Assembly (NCBI GenBank): GCA_027405735.1
Contig: JAPEHQ010000015.1
Location: 930,001-994,000, forward strand
Length of the DNA stretch: 64,000 bases
From: Mucor racemosus
Lineage: Eukaryota > Mucoromycota > Mucoromycetes > Mucorales > Mucoraceae
Reading direction: 5' to 3'
Shown: piece after piece, positions 10,861 through 25,394 of the stretch
Position numbering within the stretch: the first letter of the stretch is position 1
Layout: each line of letters opens with the position of its first letter
Translations under genes and position numbers: made by a program
The notes under the pieces: generated by a model
What the model was told of the DNA's origin: nothing
Seen by the model: the letters and a program-made list of their open reading frames with translations, nothing else
Databases searched by the model: none

Positions 10861-12073
10861 CAGATGAAGGGGTTTAATAATACAAATATATGAGTATTAT
10901 TAATGGGTTGAGATAGATATACAAGTTTTTAATAAACAAGGATAATTTTAAGCAAAAAAATAATCTAATCTGAAGATTTTATTTAAAGAAAAACATAGGG
11001 CATATTTATAAGAAATTGATAAGTTTGTGTATCATAAAAAGGAACGTGTGAATGAACATAGGTAAGGGCATCAGGAACAGCATAGGAGATAGAAACAATT
11101 AGAGTAGCGGCGATATTACCACCAGGCCGTAACAGTCGCCCAAATCTTAATAATCCCCGACCGTTCCGAGAATTGCTTCCATTTTTCGAGATCGTTTTTC
11201 CTGTAAGTTAACATGTTGTAGCTATGGAAAGAAACAATGATATAAGTAAAAGATTTACAAGTTGAGCAATATATAAATATATATATATATAGTTACAAGT
11301 GGACAACGATCAGTAATCTTTTTCTGCTTTCTTTGTTTACTTCAAACGATTTAATGGTATAGAATCTGTGTTTTTGACGGAGGTTCATCTAAAGTACAGC
11401 CCAAGTGTTAATATATAAAAGTATTGGGCTAGATTTTTTGATTTATTATTGACCTTTTCAGTGGAATTGAAAATTGTTTGTAATTTTTGATCTGCTTCTT
11501 GAAAAGTTGTTGTTGGAAACATAAATCGGAGTTTTAAAGTTTTTGAGCTTCATTCAAATTTAGTAATTTCACCCTTCTTCCCTCTACTCTGGCGTGTGGT
11601 TTAGTAGGTGGAATTGTTCTTCAATACGGTCTGGTCAACCGTAGAAGGGTCAACACCGTTCCTTGGCCATATGCCCTAACCTGATGCGTCCACAATTTGC
11701 TGACCCTATGCCCTTCTTCCAACCACCTATGTGTTCTTTATGTTTGGCAATTGTTGTTCTGAAACTGTTTTTTTTTCTTTTTTGGTGCCATGTTGTAAAT
11801 GGGCGTGAGTGACCCATAGGCCGCAGTGGTATACTCCAGGAGTGGTGCCCTGGTAGCCCTGTTAGCTCGCTATTATATCAATCAAATTTGCACTTATCAG
11901 TATTTTTTTTTCACTTTTTCTATTCTCAAAGCCTTTTCATCTAGTTCTTCCACAGCCCTTCCCCTGAAATCATGTTCAGATCTCTAATAATATCAACGAT
12001 TGAGTTCAAACACAACCTTTTTAAATATCAAATATCATTAGCATACATGTATACATACAAAGCTTCATTAAAC
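10861..12073. other. Intergenic, no supported gene
   Basis: Some stretches (11090-11220, 11580-11720 and 11810-11870) are more GC-rich than the rest and could be eroded coding or repeat DNA, but no frame or RNA structure could be supported. A downstream exon of the gene ending at 12074 cannot be excluded. Confidence 0.4.
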
Positions 12074-12481
12074 TTACGATGTGTAGTACTTGTCATCTAC
12101 AGCCATGTTTTTATAATTTTTTTTATGAAATATTAAGCCCTGATTTCTAACAAAAAACATCAATGACTTTTCGTGTCCAATAACTGGAATGCAGTCAGCA
12201 TCATCTACTTCAGGCTAAATACATTTGTTAATCATGTTCGCATTGAATAATATCTAAACCAATTTTTTTACCTGTAATTCATTAGCTTCTTCATTTCTCT
12301 CTAAAAGATGTTTTTATTGGTAATAAATGAACAAGACAACTAATGGAAAATATAGATTACCTTCTTCGATTCTTAAACGTTTTCTTGATTCGTTAATAGC
12401 TCTCATTTTTCTTTCAGCTTGAAATACAATTTCTTCATCTACAACTTCCTCAACAACGTTAATTACACGTTCGATAGACAT
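12074..12481 (-). CDS. Small hypothetical protein (96 aa)
   Basis: Three exons (12361-12481, 12272-12300, 12074-12214) join with intact phase. The N-terminal half is a highly charged probable helix or coiled coil (VVEEVVDEEIVFQAERKMRA, RKRLRIEEERNEEANEL). The second half is a globular-looking piece (DADCIPVIGHEKSLMFFVRN, LIFHKKNYKNMAVDDKYYTS). A longer upstream frame exists, but the chosen ATG follows a T/A-rich leader. The stop codon overlaps a GTAAGT that could be a donor, so the protein might continue in a further exon. No family recognised. Confidence 0.5.
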
Positions 12482-13429
12482 TTTTTGTATATGAATTATT
12501 AAGTTTAAGGGGAAAAAATCATAGATCCAGGTTTTTTTTTTTTGAAGTATATATGACCGCCCCGAATTTTGAATTATACCACTTTGGTGAGAAAACACAA
12601 GTATGCACCGTCTCTTTTAAAAGAGTAATGGGCGGGTTAGCTTTCTTTGGCACAAAAAAGGACTATTGCATTCTGTCATTAAGTCAAGAAACAAATGATA
12701 AGGAATATTTATTTCCATGAAAGATCTTGAAAAGCGAAATTTTATGGCCTAAATAAAATTTAGTAAAATATGTAGTTTTATATCTAACTCAATATGTACA
12801 GCAGTAACAGACAGCTCCGTTTTTTGACAGGTCGCCAGAAAGTTGTACATGCCATGTTTTGCCAAGCAGCCAATAACATCAAGCTTGATTGCTGTTAAAA
12901 GACTCGATTGAAGCAATTCATTTTTTTATCTTATAGTTATATTTTCGGCAGGAGCTATTACCAAACGTCTCCTTCCAAGTCTGCCTGTAAAATAACTGCC
13001 AATTGGAGTGTCGCTTAGCCTAATTCTAATAGTGTTGATTGACTGGTACAACCAAGGACTGTACGCTTTATAGAGCATTTTGATACCACAAATGCATTAG
13101 TAAATTTAGGGGATGGTTACAAGATATTACTGTAAAAGGCAAATGTAAAAATGTCTATAGTTAAGAATTCATAAATTATGTCAACATTGGCCTAGCATGA
13201 ATATAATTTTTATGTATTAATATGATCTATATATACAAGGTATGCTAGTGAATTTTTTGTTTTACAAAAAAACAGTGATATTTTAACGAGAAAATGGAAC
13301 GCTTTCAGTAAATCTATAAAAACATAGATGTGTCTGAGTTTGAAACATATACTGTCAAATCTGCACAAAATGAACGAAAAAAATTGAATCCTAAAATCTG
13401 TAACAAAATACATAGTAAGTTGAACTAGT
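12482..13429. other. Intergenic, no gene seen
   Basis: AT-rich. The minus-strand frame at 13210-13488 has no recognisable features and runs into a diverged repeat, so it was not accepted. Confidence 0.5.
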
Positions 13430-14080
13430 GTACTAATAATTTTAAGTAAACCTTTAGATTCTTCATCGAATGGTATAAATTTCAACAAATGTTTTCTCTC
13501 AAAATTTACTGTAAATTTGAAGTGAAATTTTGAAGGTTTTTTAGCTTTTTCTCTTGTTTTTGGAAAGCATTTCTTGAGAAAACTTGTTTAAATAATGGTT
13601 GGTGCAATTATCTACAGATTGAAGTATTGCATGCAACTGTAGCTGCATTTCTCGTAGAGAAATTCAAAATTTTGTGTGATTTTTTTGAGATCCGTTGAAA
13701 AAAGTACCTGTGGATGCTCATGAAAATTGTTGGATGAATCGACGACCAAGTATTTTACACCTTTTTCTTGTTTTCTCAACCAAAAATTGAGATATTTCAG
13801 AAAACTAAACTGCTATAGATAGATATAAACTTGCCCTATAACCTGAATAAGAAAACGCGATTCTTAATATACTCAATAATTTAGAAAGTGCATTAAAATG
13901 ATGAAAAATACGCAATATAAAAATTTTGGAAAAAACATTTGATACTTTAATATATTTAGAACTATGTTAAAACAAACAGATATTATCAAGAATTAATTTT
14001 GTATCTTAATTTTTTGCTGAAATACAGTGAAGTAAAATTTTGACTTAAGCAGGGAGAAAATGAACTCGGATGTTCAAAGA
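13430..14080. repeat. Diverged, fossil copy of repeat family A
   Basis: Shares ordered words with the better copies at 21.8, 38.6 and 50.8 kb: a 'gaaattttg(a/g)aggtttttt' stretch near 13530, then 'tagctgcatttctcgtagag' near 13640, then 'tttttttgagat' near 13680, and finally a 'ttaaaacaa...tatcttaattttttgctg' stretch near 13970. Much more diverged than the others and without reading frames. Boundaries are approximate. Confidence 0.5.
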
Positions 14081-14630
14081 GTTTTTTTCAAAATTATGGA
14101 TCATGACATATAAAAATAACTAACATTGTATTTAACTGTAGCATTTCAGGTATGCTTTTGTATTATTTTTTCTGTACTTTGATAGCAAGCAATATTAACT
14201 ATTATGCATGATTTCTTAACTACCTACATTTTTGCAGTTAAAGTTGATATTTTATTGGTACCTTACAGTGCCAATGCGAGCCGAAAAATGAATTGCAGTA
14301 GATTATGCTGTTTAGGGCATGAAAAAAGCCAATAAAGATTATATGTCATTGATTAAGTATTGCTTATAATAACCACAATTGATGATAAGAAGCGATAGCA
14401 GATGTAATATAATGTAAATCTGTACAATTTGATGCAATAAACTACACATCAATTGAAGCATTATCTCTCGTTTATTCTACCACATTAACTTATAGTCACA
14501 GGAGCGGGCATCTGTTACACTCCAACAATAGGTGCACACAAACTTTCGTTAATGCCATACTTTAGAGAGTCGTCATTTGCTCGAATTTGGTTCATCATTT
14601 TTCATTTCTTCTTTTTATCTTTTTCGTACA

Positions 14631-16298
14631 ATGGCTTTCAGGTGTTTACGATGTAAGCAAACTTTACGAGTTGATGATTCATTAGCAAATCTAGATCAAG
14701 CTTCTGTGGACATGTTGATAGGTAATTTTAGTTGTAAATCATTTGTTTAAATAATTCACTAAAAACGAAACAAAAAAGGTCCTTTGGCGTCCGAAGAACA
14801 ATATGAAATAGAAGCTCAAAAACGTCGTTTATCACAAAATACTAAATCACCACCTCAGCCATTAAATACTCGATTAGTTGGCATCAAACAATCACCATTA
14901 TCTCCTAGTCGTTCAGGTTATGACGGCAATAAAAAACGAGATAGCTATCCAGCACCTTCAGAATCTTTTGTTGTACTGACTCATTCGGAAACTAATGCAA
15001 ATACCCCATCTACTATTCCCAGCACAGCTTTCACTTCATCTACTAATAAAAATAGCCGTACATTTAATTCAGATATGGCTACTCTACAAGCTACAAATCC
15101 AATCATTACATCAACCACCACAGTGGAAACACCTCCAAACGGCTGGTCGGAAAGACTCAAGGTGGCCAACAGATTATTTGAGATTATGTCTTCAAAATCA
15201 AGTGTAGATCATCCAATGTGTCAGGAATGTGTGGATTTGTTTATTGAATTATTGAGAGAACAAATGAATGATGTGTCGACTGAGCGAGATTGTTATATTG
15301 AATTTTTAAAGAAAGTAAAAGATAGTCGAGTAACCAAAGAAGAAGAGGAAGAACTTGCAAAACAAGTAGAGGATGTATGTATAAATTTGAGTCAATTAAT
15401 CATATTTACTAAAAGTGTTTTCTAGTTGAAATTAGCAGAAAATGAAGCTGCTGAAGAGTTATTAAAATTACAACAAGAAGAGGAAGCATTGGATAAAGAA
15501 TTAGAAGCATTAAATAGCGAAATGAAAGATTTGGATACTCAAGAAGAAGAATTTTGGGAGAAGTCAAACGAATATCAAATCAATTTACAAAACTTTCAAA
15601 ATGAAAGAGATTCTATCAACCTTAAATATGATCATGATGTAAAGCAATACGAACGATTGCAAAAAACAGTAGTGTACAATGATGCATTCTGTATTTCGCA
15701 TGATGGTCCTTTTGGCACAATCAATGGATTTAGATTGGGTAGATTGAGCTCACATCAAGTTGAATGGAGTGAAATAAATGCTGCTTGGGGACAAACATTG
15801 TTGTTATTATATACTGTGGCAAGTAAACTCAAATTTCAATTCAAAATGTATCGTCTAGTACCCATGGGATCCTTTTCTAGAATTGAAAAAGTCGATGGCG
15901 ATAGTGTAGTGTCATATGAATTGTAAGTTTTTACATGATACCAGATGATGAATTACTTACTGATTTCATTTAGATATGGTTCTGGAGATTTTGGCATCAA
16001 TAAAATGTTCTTTTTAAATAGACGTTTTGATCATGCTATGGTGGCTGTATTAAACTGTTTGAAACAATTGACTGATTTTGCTGAAGATAGAGATAAAAGT
16101 CTAAGATTACCGTACAGAATCAGTAAGGATAAGATTGGTGATTTGTCGATTCGTATACAATTTAATCAAGATGAATTGTGGACTAAAGCTTTAAAATACA
16201 TGCTGACCAATATGAAATGGATCTTGGTATTTGCTAGTCGAGCAAATATATCAGCAGATTCAACAAATAGTAGTGATAGTACTTTGCTCTCTCAATAA
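14631..16298 (+). CDS. ATG6: Autophagy protein Atg6 / Beclin 1 (Vps30)
   Basis: Subunit of the class III PI3-kinase (Vps34) complexes I and II, needed for autophagy and vacuolar sorting. Four exons (14631-14721, 14779-15374, 15426-15922, 15974-16298) give 502 residues. The N-terminus has the CxxC pair of the family (FRCLRCKQTLRVDDS). A long disordered Ser/Pro/Thr region follows, then a coiled coil (about 170-310). The evolutionarily conserved BARA domain runs from about 315 (VYNDAFCISHDGPFGTINGF, LGRLSSHQVEWSEINAAWGQ) to near the C-terminus (DELWTKALKYMLTNMKWIL). The ordered domains match Beclin closely. The next gene on the same strand, SNF8, also belongs to endosome/vacuole trafficking. Confidence 0.95.
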
Positions 16299-16686
16299 TA
16301 AACTCTCTATCCCTTTTCTAATACTGAATTCCATTTAAAATAGCTATTTACGCATTATCCTTATGATTATTATAGCAGTCAATATTGAAAATTAAACATG
16401 CATTTGTATCAATCAACCATCATAAATTTCTGAAATAAAAATAAAAAAAATTAAATATGGCGAAGAAGAGTGGCATTTGATGATCATTATTCATTATGTA
16501 CCTTGTAGTATTGTAGTCTTTTTCCAGCCTGCAAAACTCTTTGAATCTCAAGATTTGGTTCGTTGCTAGATGCAGTAGGCGTTTTCTTTTAGGGTTGATC
16601 GGTGTTGAGATTCTCTTGTGGTATTTCATAAACTGATTATTGCACTTGAGTATCCTTTTCCTTATTGCATATAATTATATAATAAC
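16299..16686. other. Intergenic between ATG6 and SNF8
   Basis: 388 bp that must hold the ATG6 3' end and the SNF8 promoter. The opposite-strand frame at 16420-16629 shows no protein features. No clear TATA box was found. Confidence 0.6.
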
Positions 16687-17743
16687 ATGAGAAGAAGACC
16701 TGTGGGAGTTGCAAGTGTAACTTATAGAAAGCGAACTGAGGTATATAGGTCAAAGAAAGTTTGGGGATGTAGTATTTAACGCTTTTAAATAGAAAGAATA
16801 TCAACAGATAGGCGATTCTATTGCAGCAAAGGAGCTGGGGCAGGTAATAAAAGATAAGAATGACAAATAAGACTTAAATGTAACATGACAGATGTATAGT
16901 TGCAAAGTCAAATGGATGTTTTCAAAACAAACCTTCAGGAATTCGCTCAAAAGCATCGTAAAGATATTCGAAAAGATCCAACCTTTCGTGCTCATTTTCA
17001 ACGTATGTGTACAAATATCGGTGTTGATCCTCTTGCCTGTACAGTATAAACCACAAACAGTAATATATAAATTTGGAAAACTAATCATTTGAAAATGATA
17101 GCAAACAAGGGTTTTTGGGCCGATTTATTAGGAGTGGGCGACTTTTATTATGAATTGGGTATTCAAATTATCGAAGCGTGTATTGTGAGTAGAATTAATG
17201 ATGGTGGATTAACAGAATTAAGTGAAATTATGCGACGAGTTCAGGTGATGAGAGGTTCTAATAAACAACAACAACAACAAATCTCTGAAGATGATATTGT
17301 TAGAGCTATTAAGACATTAAAGCCTTTAAGTGGCGGATATGAAGTTCTTACTATTGGAGATAGAAAGCTTGTTAGATCAGTTCCAAAAGAATTAGACAAG
17401 GATCAATCTGCTTTGTTATTATTAGCTCAGGTAATCAATTATCTTTTTTAGATTTAATAATGCCGTAATGCATGGATATAACCATACTAAAATTTTACAG
17501 AAAACGGGATATGTTGATTATGAAATGATAAAGAATGAGTTGGGCTGGAACCCTGAAAGAATCAAAACGGCTACAGTAAGTTTATATATATACATATATA
17601 TGTATAAAAATTGATTAAACATGTATTTATAAAATAATGCATTTATATAGCAACATTTGTTACAAGATGGAATTGCTTGGTTGGATAAATTTGGCGAACA
17701 AGAATCATTTTGGATACCCAGTTACTTTAACGTTAATCAATAA
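16687..17743 (+). CDS. SNF8: ESCRT-II subunit SNF8 / Vps22 / EAP30
   Basis: ESCRT-II acts on endosomes in multivesicular-body sorting with Vps25 and Vps36. Six exons (16687-16740, 16808-16843, 16900-17038, 17102-17430, 17501-17575, 17651-17743) give 241 residues, close to the usual 230-260. The start MRRRPVGV corresponds to the M(R/H)RR-GVG start of the family. QMDVFKTNLQEFAQKH and NIGVDPLASNKGFWADLLG are diagnostic, followed by GDFYYELGIQIIEAC. The tandem winged helices end with GIAWLDKFGEQESFWIPSYF. A short Gln run (near residue 135) is a local insertion. Converges on the PIN-like carrier gene 186 bp downstream. Confidence 0.94.
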
Positions 17744-17929
17744 AGTATATAAATATATGAATGTAAGGATTACTAGGAGCATTTTAAAATGCAAAATATG
17801 ATGGTATACTTTATTGAGTTATTGTAGTTTATAGAAAAAAAAAGGGGGGGGGGGATATACTATTTATAAATACTGTTTGGGTTAATTATATGAATATGTA
17901 CACATAAAAAGAAAGGAGAAAAAAGGGGT

Positions 17930-19451
17930 CTAATTCATGCTACTGACCATATAAAGTGCCAAAAAGACAACAAATGTACAGACAGGTATACAAATTACAC
18001 CATAACTCCAAAATAATACATTTAGCATTTCTTCTTCAAATACGCCACTGACCTGAGTAATTTGAGCTAAATTAATAGCTGTAGGAGTACATCCTACAAC
18101 AATCATACTGACAATAAACATGGGATCATTGGCTAATTCTGACCATTTAGAACCATATTTTGCAAAGGCATATACAAGTGGAAGCACACAAAGGGGTATC
18201 AATACCATGCGGATAAATATAGCTAATGACACTGGTTGACGATGGCTAGGAGGGCTTTCGTGTTGTGTTTCTCTAATACTTCTCAATTGAGCACCAAGAC
18301 AAACCAAAACGATAGGAACAGATGCTTTTCCACAAGATTCAATTGCTTTTGTAAGTGAAGCATAGAAAAATGATTCTGGATTGTACATGAGACGCTTAAT
18401 GGGGGGACATAAACCAACAAAAAGGGCTATTAAAGCAGCATAAAGTGGGGGGGACATGTACTTGTCGATGGATTTAAAGAATTGAATTGATCGACAAATG
18501 AATGATCTTTCTTTGGATTCTTGCTTTTGATCTAATAAACTAGTCGTTTCAACAGATTTCTTATGCACGGAAGAATCTATTCTACTAATTTCTAAATCTA
18601 TATTACGTTTATCAGACACTGTTGCTGATGAAGAGCGTCTACTATTATCACTAACTGATCCATAATCATTTGAATTGATTGAGGCACTATTATCTACAAT
18701 TGTATCATCATCTTCAGCCTTTCTTTGAAGTAAATTATAACCATAGGACCATCTCAAGATATTAGAAAAAAGTCCAAAGAAAAGGGTATATGAGATTCCT
18801 CTAATAATAATATAAAAAAAAAGGGGGGAGGAGGAAAGGGATTAGTATATGTTTAAACAAATACAATTAAACGTATAATTATGATTTACCTAGCAGAAAC
18901 CATATCTTGACTATCATTTGAACCCCAAAAAAGAGTTTTACCAGCTTCTGAAACTGCCAAACTAGAAATGATTGCAACTGGCAATGAATTGGTATTACAG
19001 AACATGACACAAGCCAATATAAAGCGTTTATAATATTTATCAATTCCAAACATAGGAATTACTGTTTGACAAAGCAACCAAGATATCGATGTGAATAAGA
19101 TATAGAATACTGGAATCGGCCAAAATGCTAATAACTTTTCAAATGATATAACTGATGCAATGTTTGAGAACAGTAGACAGGGTGTAAAGAAGAATAGATT
19201 CAACTTTGAAAGCCACTATCAAAAAGTTGTCAGCACATTGTATAATAGCTAAATATCTAAAGTACCTTTTGCTTTTCATTATCAATGTAACCTTTAGCGT
19301 ATAAAATGGAACCCACAAACACAATTACCATAACTTGCATGATTGCCTTAAAAAGATAATTTTTCAGTTCATGTACCACTTGTTTCTTCTTTGTGCTACA
19401 ATAATTAATGTAGATACATACCTGAACGGCAGACAGAATCAAATCCAACAT
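17930..19451 (-). CDS. PIN-like auxin-efflux-carrier family transporter
   Basis: Membrane transporter of the Mem_trans (auxin efflux carrier/PILS) family; the fungal members' substrates are largely unknown. Four exons (19422-19451, 19266-19346, 18890-19215, 17930-18800) give 435 residues. The N-terminal helix bundle is visible (AIMQVMVIVFVGSILYAKGY, LNLFFFTPCLLFSNIAS, the conserved CNTNSLPVAIISSL). A hydrophilic Ser/Asp-rich loop follows (about 175-245). The C-terminal bundle includes MSPPLYAALIALFVGLCPPI, a Pro-containing broken helix, and VGCTPTAINLAQI. The first exon carries only ten codons, and its acceptor was chosen because nearer AG sites would leave an intron under 30 nt. A runs and G runs lie in the 3' flank near 17850. 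Confidence 0.85.
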
Positions 19452-21804
19452 TTCGTGTGTTCAGTGTTCAAATAATGGTGATATTAGTATAAAAAGGTGC
19501 TGTAAATTTGTTTTCTTTTGTTTTTTTTTCAGCAATAGAATTCAAATTCGGAATTATTGAAAATTTAAATAAAGAAGAGAAAGAAGAAAGTAGAATATGA
19601 TTTCTGAAAAAAAGGGGAAAGGTTCTTATATACTTTAAATCGGACAGTATTGGTAATAACCGATTGTGTTTTCCGGTAGGCAAATGATGCAATCCTTACC
19701 CATTCACAGCTGATGTTGCATATCCCAGCACTTTTTTGCCCGACTCATTGCACATCTAATTTGCACGCATTTGTTTCAAAGTAATAAAATTTTGTGGATC
19801 ATGTATCTATGTAAATGATCTTATCTACAGTATTGATCATTATTTTATTTATTGGATATAAAAACTCATTATAAAGTAAATAAAAATTCAGTTACGAGGT
19901 TACACCATCAAGTCATTGTGAGAAGCTTATGACTAAAAATGTGTTTAAAACAATGTAAATTATAATATATATATAATATATATAAATATATATATATATA
20001 TATAATACATACAATTTCATATAAGAGCTATTCATATGTGTGGTGCGTTTCGCCGCAGTAGAGATATCATGTTTTATTTAAAAAAAAATATGGGTTCTAA
20101 ATCAACCGATTATCTGCTACTTACTGCTCAAAGATGAATAATCAGATTCGTATTGATAACGCAATAATAATATGGCGTCATTTAGACACCTATGTTACGT
20201 TAATACTTTGCTTTATCCTCGCTGGTAGGTATACTTGTACTATTCGAAACTTCCCCACAATCGTGAATAGATAGATCGTACAACCGATAATTTTTGATTT
20301 ATGGGTTTCGTCATGTTGATCATACATGTTAATCGTACATGTTTTTTGCCAAAGCTTTTTTTTTGTTTTTGTTCAAAATACGATTAGAAATCAATGATTC
20401 GGTACATGTACAAGTACCCGCCGAGGTCTGAGTAGCCATTATGTACATAAAAAGGTTCTTCAACTCGATACATGCCATGTAATTATATTATTTCTGTGCT
20501 TGAGTATGAAATCGCTCAAATATACCAAATACTTTATTTCTTTGTGCAACAATAAAGAATGTATAATTTAAACATTGAGATTATAAAACATGAAAGCTAG
20601 AATATCTTGAATGATATAACAGTTACGACAAGTAAATAAAGTTACGTATGGATATAACTTAAACGATTTCAACTACATTCGAAAACTGTCATTATCACGT
20701 AAACACGTCAAAATTCGGTTAGTTTGTGCCGTTTTAGAACATGTAGTTCATACGCCTTGCCTAAATTAAACCTTCTTTATAAAAGGTTATATGCGTGCTA
20801 AGCATAACTTGACATTTGCCCTTTGAAATGCAAGACTGTAATAATAAAAGTACCTTTTACAGCCAATATTTTCGTTGGAGGTATTGCTAGACGTACATCA
20901 TCTCGTTAGTTGGACTTCAAACTAAAATATCATAAATGCTTTGTATGTATATTGGCACCGGTCGTTGTCAAAGAGCTTTCACCATCTTAAAGTGATATAT
21001 ACAGAATACAGTACATATATCAAGCAAATAAAAAATACTCGGCTATTCCTGTTGCATATATCGGGTTAAAATTCTATATTTTAATCATTGATTTTTTTAC
21101 CAAAATGCGTTAAGTTGAAGGCAACACTTTTGGACAGTAATTTACATTGATTCTAAAAACGTTTTAAAGTTTTTGGCAATTATTGTATCCAAAAATGAGG
21201 GATAAGCTGAATGACTGGTGGTTTTCAACAATCAAATCAACAGTATTAGGCTTCTTTATGTGTTATTATTCTTTTGTTTTATAATATATGCCAAATGCGT
21301 AGCTTCCAGTTGCACTACATTGCTTTGTTTTAACTCCATTTCCGATACAAAAATAATTTGTTATATTCATAATTGAGCAACTGAAACCAACTAGTGGAAG
21401 CTGATATTTAGGGTATTTGTCGGTTTTCGAGGATATTAAACAGCCAATTTTGAAGCCAATTCTATTTCTAACCCATATTGAAATGTAATACTTAAAAATA
21501 GTCTTTTAAACCAAGACCTAGGAGCTCTAGGTTCTTTCTAGTAATAAAGCCTACATTCTCTATGATAAATGTTACTAGTCTTTATTATTATTCCTTCTAT
21601 AAATAAGATTGTATGTATTCATAAACTCTCAGTACTGGTAGATGTTTGCAAGAGCAACTTTAAATTCTTTACAATGACTCATGGAAACTGAAATTGTATA
21701 TATTTGTATGCAGTATCTATAACAATAGTAATGTAGAATTACAACTTCTTAATTGGATCAATATTCATTGCGAACAGAATTTTTATTGATTCATTAGACG
21801 TTTG
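19452..21804. other. Intergenic, no gene seen
   Basis: AT-rich, with a TATATA-rich stretch at 19966-20003. No long frame, tRNA or LTR-like pair was recognised. Confidence 0.5.
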
Positions 21805-23340
21805 CAGCAAATAACTGGCGTACTTTGCCAGAGATTCCTCAACGCACCGAAACTCGTGGACATTGACCTTCAAAGATATTTCTGTCTCAAATTCCCATCT
21901 ACTATTATGCAAAACTGGAAGTTACTGGGATCACAATTCGACGAGATAGGGGTTTTGTTGTTGGTTTTTCACAGTTGTAAAAAGTAGGTTTCAGATAGTT
22001 TTCGAATTTTTTCGCCCAATATTGAGCCGAATTTCTAAACGTTTTGAATATGCATCTTATCTCTATGGAACATTGAAATCTGTCCAAAAATAAAAGAGTT
22101 AATACCAGAATATAAGTACACAAACCTAATATCGACCAAAATTGACCGGAAATCGATTGTAGAAAATTGGGCACCATATTGAGATGTTGCTTTTTTGTAT
22201 TTAAAAGATATATCTCACTGTCCAGCTACTATATGCTTTTTGTTTTAGCAAAACATATTGATTTTTCATCGAGATAATCAAAATAATAGTCGATATCACA
22301 GCTTACAGCTTACGATAACTGGGTTCCAAAATTTATTATAATAAAAAATGGACGAAAAATGATGAAAAAAACAAAATCGTTTAATTGATCATGAACTGCA
22401 AAGTAAGTCAACCTAGTATACTAAATAGCTTTTGTACAGTTTTGGATTCTGTATCCATCTAAATAAAATTCAGACAAACATTTCACATTAAGTTTTGCGT
22501 AAAATGCAATTGAAATTTTGGAGGTTTTTTGAAGATACACATCGCTTTTTATAAGCATATTTAAAATATAATTAATGGAAATGATGCGCCAAAAATTTAT
22601 CTATCGATCGAGCTATTGCAAAATCTTTTAGCTGCATTTTTGGTAGAGAAAACAAGATTTTTGTCAAAATTTTTTTGAGATTCAGAATTTGGGATGAGGG
22701 TATATAAGGGAAAAATGGAAGCTAGAAATGGAGGTACCTTTTTGTATACATTTTTGAGAATATCTCCACGAAAAATCAATATTTTAAAAAACTCTAAATT
22801 GGGTCTGAGAGAGCTTAATGAGCTTAATAATATGCATGCAAAACAAATGTTGTTCGATTTAACCAATATTTTGAAACCTACTATAGAAATGTCAAAAAAA
22901 ATGAAAAAAATAAGGTGCTTAGAATTTTTTTATATTAAAATATGTTATAGAGCACTTTAAAACAAGTAAGTTTTATTATTAAAAAGTGTTAGTATAGCTT
23001 AATTTTTTCTGGAGATATGAAGCCTCAAAGTTTTCAATTTTAGTAGTGAAATACGCGTAAAAAATCTGAAACCTTAGCACTGAAAAATTAATACCAACTG
23101 TAAAAAGTAGGATATTTCCGGATACTTGTTTTTGGATTACAGGTGAGCATCTCAGGTACATTGGCATATATTTTTTTCTTGGTGTTAATTAGTGAAAACA
23201 AAAAGTAGAGCAGGGATGAAAAATGAGACCCAGTTTTCAAGGAAAAAGCAGTGAATTTTACGCGTTTTTGAGTCTTTCGTGAGACATAAAATAAATTCAG
23301 GAATAGGTAGCATAATGCTTCCAAGTGATATTTATTCTGT
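21805..23340. repeat. Repeat family A, copy 1 (about 1.5 kb)
   Basis: Homologous in the same orientation to 38551-40745 (interrupted there by a MITE) and to the 5'-truncated 50790-52110. The shared core includes a 'gaaattttggaggttttttga' stretch, 'ctatcgatcgagctattgc', 'agcataatg' near the end and many identical A/T-rich stretches. No intact coding frame is shared by all copies. Opposing short frames at 22597-22960 are broken by indels between copies. No terminal repeats or target duplication could be assigned, so the element class is unknown. Confidence 0.75.
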
Positions 23341-23848
23341 ATTATCTAAAATACGGTATATCCTGAAGATTTCTTAATGTAGGATATGGGGTTAGTAAAT
23401 AAACAGGAGATGCCTCTATATTGCTTAACGACTAATAAGCCTATTTTAAAATTATATTTAAGATCAGTATCTATTCTTTAATCCATTTTTGAAGAAAGTC
23501 TTTTTGCGTTTAATTGAAGCCATAAATATCATCAGCGAAACTGTAGAGCCTGTTTCTTTTTCTGGAAAGTACAACCTTTAATTACCATGAATATTATTAA
23601 TCGGCAACTGCAAATGGTTTGGAAGCTCGTATTTGTCGAGTTAGTAAAAGAATACGACCAAGTACACATGTTTGCATTGAAATTGTGTTACTTTGATTTG
23701 ACATGTTGATGCCATCGTGTAGATTTTTCTCGAAAAACCGTTTCCGTTTATTGTGACTTGAAAGTACCTTGATTAAATACGACCTTTCTTCTACAACTTT
23801 CCAAAGAGTACTTCTTTATCAATTATATTTGCCTGATTTAATAGAAAA
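23341..23848. other. Intergenic upstream of CYP40
   Basis: 508 bp carrying the CYP40 promoter. No clear core promoter motif; the leader just before the ATG is A/T-rich. Confidence 0.5.
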
Positions 23849-25324
<1,476 letters not shown>

Positions 25325-25394
25325 ACAGATAACATGTCATTTATACAATAAAATATATGTATCATTTTTTATTCAACAGAAACTAGCATCATGC

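Noticed and set aside
13210..13488. 92-codon minus-strand frame
   Set aside because: Phe/Leu-rich translation of AT-rich DNA running into a diverged repeat.
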